Source of the DNA: Chondrilla cf. caribensis
Lineage: Eukaryota; Porifera; Demospongiae; Chondrillida; Chondrillidae
Direction of reading: 5' to 3'
Assembly (NCBI GenBank): GCA_964020155.1
Contig: OZ026566.1
Location: 223,501 to 287,500, forward strand
Length of the DNA: 64,000 bases
Positions 58,982-64,000 of the stretch are shown here, piece after piece. The position numbers and the translations under genes are program-made. How positions within the stretch are numbered: the first letter of the stretch is position 1; every line of letters starts with the position of its first letter. The notes beneath the pieces were generated by a model. The model was given only the letters and a program-made list of their open reading frames with translations. It made no database searches and was not told where the DNA came from.

Positions 58982-61900
58982 ATTCCTCAGTTCATGCTTC
59001 ATCTCTGTTTCAAAATTGTAGCACTTGAAACCGGAATGTGAACAAGAGTCTATACTCTGCTTGTCTTATCTCAGTACCTCTCAGAAGCAGAAAGTGTTGA
59101 CTAAGAAGTCAGTTACACTCACAACACTTTGTACGATTTTGTCATGTTTAGCTAAACTTCAGCCAATGCAAGCACAATAGGGTCATTCATAGCTACCTAT
59201 GCAACCTGTGTTTGATGGTGGAGTACGAAATACAGCAACTTGCCTGATTAGTGACTTCATTACACGGTCATCTGACCTAGCCAGAGGCCGTGTACACTGA
59301 ATCAGTAGCTTGACATGTCACCGGGATGGACAGTGGCAAGAGTGTGTCTGGAACAACTTCTTCCCTTCTCTTGTCACAGGAGTACCAACCATTTGATGGA
59401 GTACTACAGGATTGTGGAGTGTCTACAGAGCATTGGGGAATCCCCAAGTGTTGGGCAATTTTGTGAAGTTCTGATTCGGTCAATCTTGAAGAGTCTGGAG
59501 AAGGACTCTCCCCATGACTCCCCCAGTGATGTCATGCCTACGTCTGTATTGGTGGACATGGTCAAGGAATTCCCCATGGAGGAAGCATTTGTTGATGAAC
59601 TGACAAGGTATGTATGTAGGTATCAACTGCATAGCTTGGGTGCGGAAGTGTATTGTGATGATCTTGTCTTGTAGGGGTCTTTTGTCCTTGTTTGTTGATC
59701 GTGGAAGTGAACTAAGAACTGATGAATTTTTCTCTCCTATGTTAAGGACTCTCAGTACAAGGTAGGTATGTGCTTGCAGTGGTGAAGGAGCACGACGTCC
59801 TTACATGTATCAAGCTCCCCCCCCCTTGTATCACATGATCCTCCTCTTGTATCACATGATCCTCCTCTTATATCACATGACCCTCCTCTTGTATCACATG
59901 ACCCTCCTCTTGTATCACATGATCCTCCTCTTGTATCACATGATCCTCCTCTTGTATCACATGCCCCTCCTCTTGTATCACATGACCCTCCTCTTGCAGG
60001 TATTCCAAAGCCTTTGATGTGGCTATCGGTGTGTCCCTATCAGCTGCTGGTAGTGACCAGAAGTCTATATTCCACTTGCTCTCCTCCACTCTACCAGGGA
60101 TGCAACATCAGGTGAATAGGTGACTTTTTATTTGCATGTACGTAGTTTACAAGTATCTGAGTGGGTGTGTTGAGTGAGTGGGTGGAGCTACATTGCTTTC
60201 AATTATTCATCACAGTTGATGAATTGGCCATATGTTCCTTGTGGGTGTGTCTCAGTTCACAAATTGTGGGTGTGTCTAGCGGTTACAGCTTAGCTTCGTG
60301 TCCTCCTGTCATGATGCTGACGTTCCAACCGCTGATATGAAAGTGGGTGTGTTCTATCCCTCCCATCAACCACACCCACCTGGTGTGAGGGACGCTTGCA
60401 TACCAACACACATAGTAGCGTGGATAGATAGTGTAGACTGCATGTAGTGTCAGGTTGCTTGTAGGATGATGTTGACTGCATGTCACATGATGTTACCTGC
60501 ATGTAGTGTGATGTTGACTGCATGTACGTATGCTATAGGTGGTGGAAGGTACAGCTAATACATTGGCCTTGAGCCTCCATCACCATGACGGCCACATGAG
60601 AGCAATTGCCGTGCGTGAGCTGAAGGCCATCATTGGGAACAACTGTTCCAATGAAGAGGACCAAGAATTTGTAGGAAACACCATTCTGCTTCGACTGAAG
60701 GACACCTGTTGTGATGTAGTGAGAGAGGTGTTGGATATTTCCTCTGATATTCTGTTTCAGCTGGTTCCTCCCACTGAGTTATTACAGGGGCTGATGGGGA
60801 TAATAAAGGATTTTCAATGGTATTTAACCTGACATTATTGCTATCACTTGAGTTATTGTGACGAGTTGATATTATCTATTGCCAGGGAAGACTGTATGTT
60901 ACAGTGTGTTTCCATAGCAACATCGGATGTGGCTGTGAATACACTCAATGAGGATAATATTGAGAAGTTTATTCTCGAGTTACTCCCACATCTTCTCTTA
61001 ACACACAAGAAATGGTCAACATCTTTAAAGATGTTCAAGATATTATCAAGCAGTCCTCTTGCTAGTAACCATCCTCTTTTGAAGGGTATTGAGAGTTTTC
61101 TGTCATGTGAAGGTGAGTGGCAGCCATTTTGAGTGTTGGAAGTTATTTGGTAGGTTGTATAATTTGTATTCTTTTTTGCAGAATGTAAGAACATCGCAAA
61201 TGATCCGGATCCAGCTAAGAATAAGCTGGTTGATGTCAATGTTGCCTTTCTCGGTTGGTTTGCAGAGAACTTGAATGAAGTGAAAGAAATACACCAACCA
61301 GTGCGTACTGTTGCCCCGTTTATTGGTGTGGTGTTGTTTGCATGTAAACATCCTTTTTCTCTTCTTAAACTCCTAGATTTCACACCTGCTCAGTTACGGC
61401 AGAGTTCCAGTGACAAAGAAGAACATTTCCTACTTTGTGTTTGCTAACTTCATTCTATCCCACTTGGTCAGACTGACAGCCGATAGCTCTTTGCAGTTGG
61501 AATTATCAGTTGTTTTGTTGTCTTCATTCAATCAGTCTGCACCTCACTTCATGGAACGTGACGTGAGTGGGTGTAAGCATATTGAATCTGGATGTGTTGG
61601 TGGGCGTGGCACTTTGCTTTTTTGTGGGTGTGTCTCACAGTTGATGAATTGGCCATATGTTCCTTGTGGGTGTGTCTCAGTTCACAAATTGTGGGTGTGT
61701 CTAGCGGTTACAGCTTAGCTTTGTGTCCTCCTGTCATGATGCTGACGTTCCAACCGCTGATATGAAGTGGGTGTGTTCTATCCCTCCCATCAACCACACC
61801 CACCTGGTGTGAGGGACGCTTGCATACCAACACACATAGTAGTGTGGTGGCAGGGTCAAAGTTCAAAGGGCAAGGGTGGGTGCCTACATACCAGCATAAT

Positions 61901-64000
61901 AAAAGGTTTCACTGTAAATCTCTAAGTAGGAGTATATTGACATATGAGAAATGAAAGTGGGAATGGGTCTAGGTGACATGGCAAGTGAACCCGAGGAGTG
62001 GGAGGGGCAAGTAAACCCAAACCACTGTTTGGAATAGCGAATGTTTTTATTCCCACTAACTCATATACGTAGTTGTCATGGAGACGGTAGCTATAGCTAC
62101 CATATTGTATGTGTTAACTGATCAAGTTCGTTATATGTATATTTCCTTCCTGTTGGGCCAGGAGCAAGTGGTACTTCCTGTAACGCCATTTCCTGTTTTG
62201 GCATTTTTGAACAAAAGCACAAAATCTGCAAATCTGAAACGGCTTTTCAACACCTTTCATTTGTGGGTAATGACTATAGTTATCAACAGTATCACCCTCC
62301 CTCCATCTCCTGGTTCAAGTGAGTGTGCATGTTATTTGTATGGTATTTATACTGTTGTAATGGTGGTGTTTTGACCACATTCTTATGCAGTATGGCTGAC
62401 CTTAGATACTTCTGAGAAGGAGGTCAATTGGTACCATTTTGTAAGTCCCCACGTGTGTGCTCTGTGTGCATGCATCATCCACTGGCCACACCCTCTTACC
62501 AGACCTTGCCACACCCTCTCACACCCTCTTACCACACCTACTCACCACACCCTCTCACCACACCTACTGCCACACCCTCTCACCACACCTACTGCCACAC
62601 CCTCTCACCACACCTACTGCCACACCCTCTCACCACACCTACTGCCACACCCTCTCACCACACCTACTGCCACACCCTCGTAACAGTCTTTTGTGCTGTT
62701 TTTTTGTAGTCTCTCCTCTTAATCCTTGACGTGCTGACATCTGGTGTTGGTGCTAGTGCTGGTGGTGATGATGGTGATGGTGCTGAAGACACCATGGATG
62801 GTACCAGCAATGCTTATCGTACACTTCTCAGGAACATGTTTGAGGTGAAGCCGTGTCTTCTCACAGGATGGGATGCAGTATGTAATTGATGATGTATTTT
62901 CTATTTCCCTCTCGTAGGTCCAGTTCCCCGGGAGAGGTTGGCTCCTTCGTTTCCTTGCTCTGCTGTGGACAACGCCAAGTTCATCATCCTTCACCGTTGA
63001 CACACGGCTGGCTGGTTCACTTTCCTTTACTGTGTCCCCACTCCTACAAGCCCGGGGGCTACAAATCGCTGCCGCCTACCTCACGTCTCTGGATGTGCAG
63101 TCCCTAGTTGCTATTTGCACACCAAAATGTCCACGTACGTATCTGCACAGGTGTATGGGCCATCATGCAGCTTGTGTAATAATAATATTATTCATACTGT
63201 ATGTTTAACGATATTCATACTGCATGTTCAATGATATTCATGCTGTATGTTTAACGGTATTCATACAGTGTTGAACAATATTCATACTGTATTCATATTC
63301 CTACAGTATTATATGTACTTTACATATATACGAGTCATAATGATACTATTCAGCCTTCACTCACGCTCAGTCAGTATTCCTGTTCTCTCCTAGTGATTCC
63401 ATCTCTGTTGGTGCCATTGGTGAGTGTGCTGGCTCCTCTGCGTCAAGGCTCCGTCCTGTGTTTCCAGGTGGTTCACCAAGCAGTGGACCAGCTAGCAGGA
63501 GGCCTAGCCGCTGAAGCTCACAACACATCTCCTCTTCTTCGTCTTGTCACTGTTATCGTCCAGCACTCCTTTGACATTCTGTCAGATCCTCAGTACTTGT
63601 CTGTTGTCTTGCAAGATCTCTTCCACAAGGTGGGGAATGCAGGGGGAACCTTGTCGAGGTCTTCACGACGTGATCGAGGACAGTCAGCAGTTCAAGCCAA
63701 CTTGATGACTGCCATCAGCCAACAAGGCACCCCCACTGCTGTTCAAAGTGTGTTGCTTGGCAACCTCCATCTAGTGGACCACCCAATAAAAACAAAGGCA
63801 TCCAATGATCTGCTACAAGAAGTATTGTCTGGTGCCGATCTACTGAGTCAAGAAGAGGAGGAGTTACTAAAAGTGATAATTAAGGGTTTTACTCCTAAAG
63901 CTGCATGTTTTCTGTCCGATTGTAAATCATCTTTTCAGAATTTTCTATCCATTTTGAGAGGAAAACCAGATTGTACCGGTTTCTCAAGACTCCAAGAATT
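57888..64000 (+). CDS. HEATR1: HEATR1 / UTP10, U3 snoRNP small-subunit processome protein (5' part)
   Basis: Exon 1 (57888-58748, 287 residues) starts MATSLARQLQRLELPG and contains SPYFLLKPSHKCLEWLVR and ILPYYQTNLFVRMLQLLPL, the conserved HEATR1 N-terminal block. Further exons with good splice sites include about 59674-59762 (GLLSLFVDRGSELRTDEFF), 60001-60112, 60539-60821 (HMRAIAVRELKAIIGNNC, a HEAT unit), 60887-61113, 61182-61302, 61376-61563, 62160-62320, 62710-62878, 62918-63125 and 63392 to the window end. HEATR1 is a large HEAT-repeat scaffold of about 2,100 residues in the t-UTP/UtpA module; it acts in the nucleolus in pre-18S rRNA processing and supports Pol I transcription. Only roughly the first half is present. 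Exons around 59.0-59.6 kb are less certain in frame. Confidence 0.9.
58946..58979. repeat. (TG)n microsatellite, intronic
   Basis: TG repeat in HEATR1 intron 1, about 40 bp before the acceptor of the exon beginning HLKPECEQES. Confidence 0.9.
59824..59998. repeat. 21-bp minisatellite, about 8 copies
   Basis: Unit CTCCTCTTGTATCACATGAT plus C in a HEATR1 intron. It ends exactly at the acceptor (CTCTTGCAG) of the exon beginning YSKAFDVAIG, so the last copy supplies the pyrimidine tract. Confidence 0.9.
60211..60423. repeat. 213-bp dispersed element, copy 1
   Basis: Starts CACAGTTGATGAATTGGCCA and ends CAACACACATAGTAG. Almost identical to the copy at 61636-61846, with one single-base indel and a few substitutions. 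Internally it has GTGGGTGTG...CACACCCAC inverted arms (near 60343 and 60370). It lies in a HEATR1 intron. Confidence 0.85.
61636..61846. repeat. 213-bp dispersed element, copy 2
   Basis: Direct-orientation second copy of the element at 60211-60423, in another HEATR1 intron 1.4 kb downstream. No obvious terminal inverted repeat or target duplication. It may be a short non-autonomous element or a local duplication. Confidence 0.85.
62487..62680. repeat. 25-bp minisatellite, about 7 copies
   Basis: Unit CACACCCTCTCACCACACCT plus ACTGC in a HEATR1 intron before the exon encoding LLLILDVLTSGVG. The array gives His/Thr/Pro-rich spurious frames. Confidence 0.9.

Noticed and set aside
1..64000. tRNA or rRNA genes
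   Set aside because: No cloverleaf-type A/B box pairs or rRNA signatures were noticed on reading. A covariance-model scan would be decisive but could not be run.

Overview
This window is nuclear DNA from an intron-rich animal. Genes are split by mostly short GT-AG introns, and these are full of CA/TG microsatellites, minisatellites and CACACCCAC-type motifs. The gene set is animal-like, including three ciliary genes (a SAXO-type protein, DZANK1, TTC8/BBS8). Short intergenic gaps, a countin-like saposin protein and a hydantoinase/DUF917 fusion (a type I associate with fungi and bacteria) suggest an early-branching metazoan, possibly a demosponge. That placement is inference from style and gene content.

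Layout. 1-3945 (-): SAXO4/SAXO5-like microtubule protein, 3' end outside the window. 4219-9661 (+): hydantoinase/oxoprolinase-DUF917 fusion of about 1019 residues in 15 exons. 9779-19291 (-): AQR, the spliceosomal helicase aquarius. 19306-19741 (-): small three-exon ORF just upstream of AQR. 19903-20580 (+): ERG28. 20602-25065 (-): DZANK1. 25690-27846 (+): ZW10 in one exon. 27924-28397 (-): small membrane protein, not recognised. 28461-29509 (+): TRMT112. 29614-33374 (-): TTC8/BBS8. 33495-35604 (-): secreted countin-like saposin-B protein. 57399-57799 (-): short unrecognised ORF. 57888 to the end (+): 5' part of HEATR1 (UTP10).

From 1 to about 33.4 kb the genes lie in alternating orientation, so nearly every neighbour pair is head-to-head (shared short promoter) or tail-to-tail (gaps of about 20-120 bp). 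Three of the divergent promoters carry a related CATAGAC...GTCTATG inverted motif.

The interval 36.5-57.0 kb has no gene I can support. It is a mosaic of two satellite families: A, with a 187-bp monomer, and B, with a 347-bp monomer. They alternate in blocks. Every B monomer encodes a hairpin (11-bp stem), and one B-related copy holds a 45-nt perfect palindrome. A monomers carry a 9-bp inverted repeat and show higher-order periodicity (exact multiples of 187 bp between marked monomers). A and B blocks join at nearly the same position of the A monomer. This A/B satellite is the strongest candidate for something undescribed.

The genes are mainly housekeeping (splicing, tRNA/rRNA/translation-factor methylation, ribosome biogenesis, sterol synthesis, Golgi-ER tethering and kinetochore) plus cilia. 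No shared pathway links them beyond the ciliary trio. Exon coordinates were read by eye from splice consensus and reading-frame phase; no search was run.
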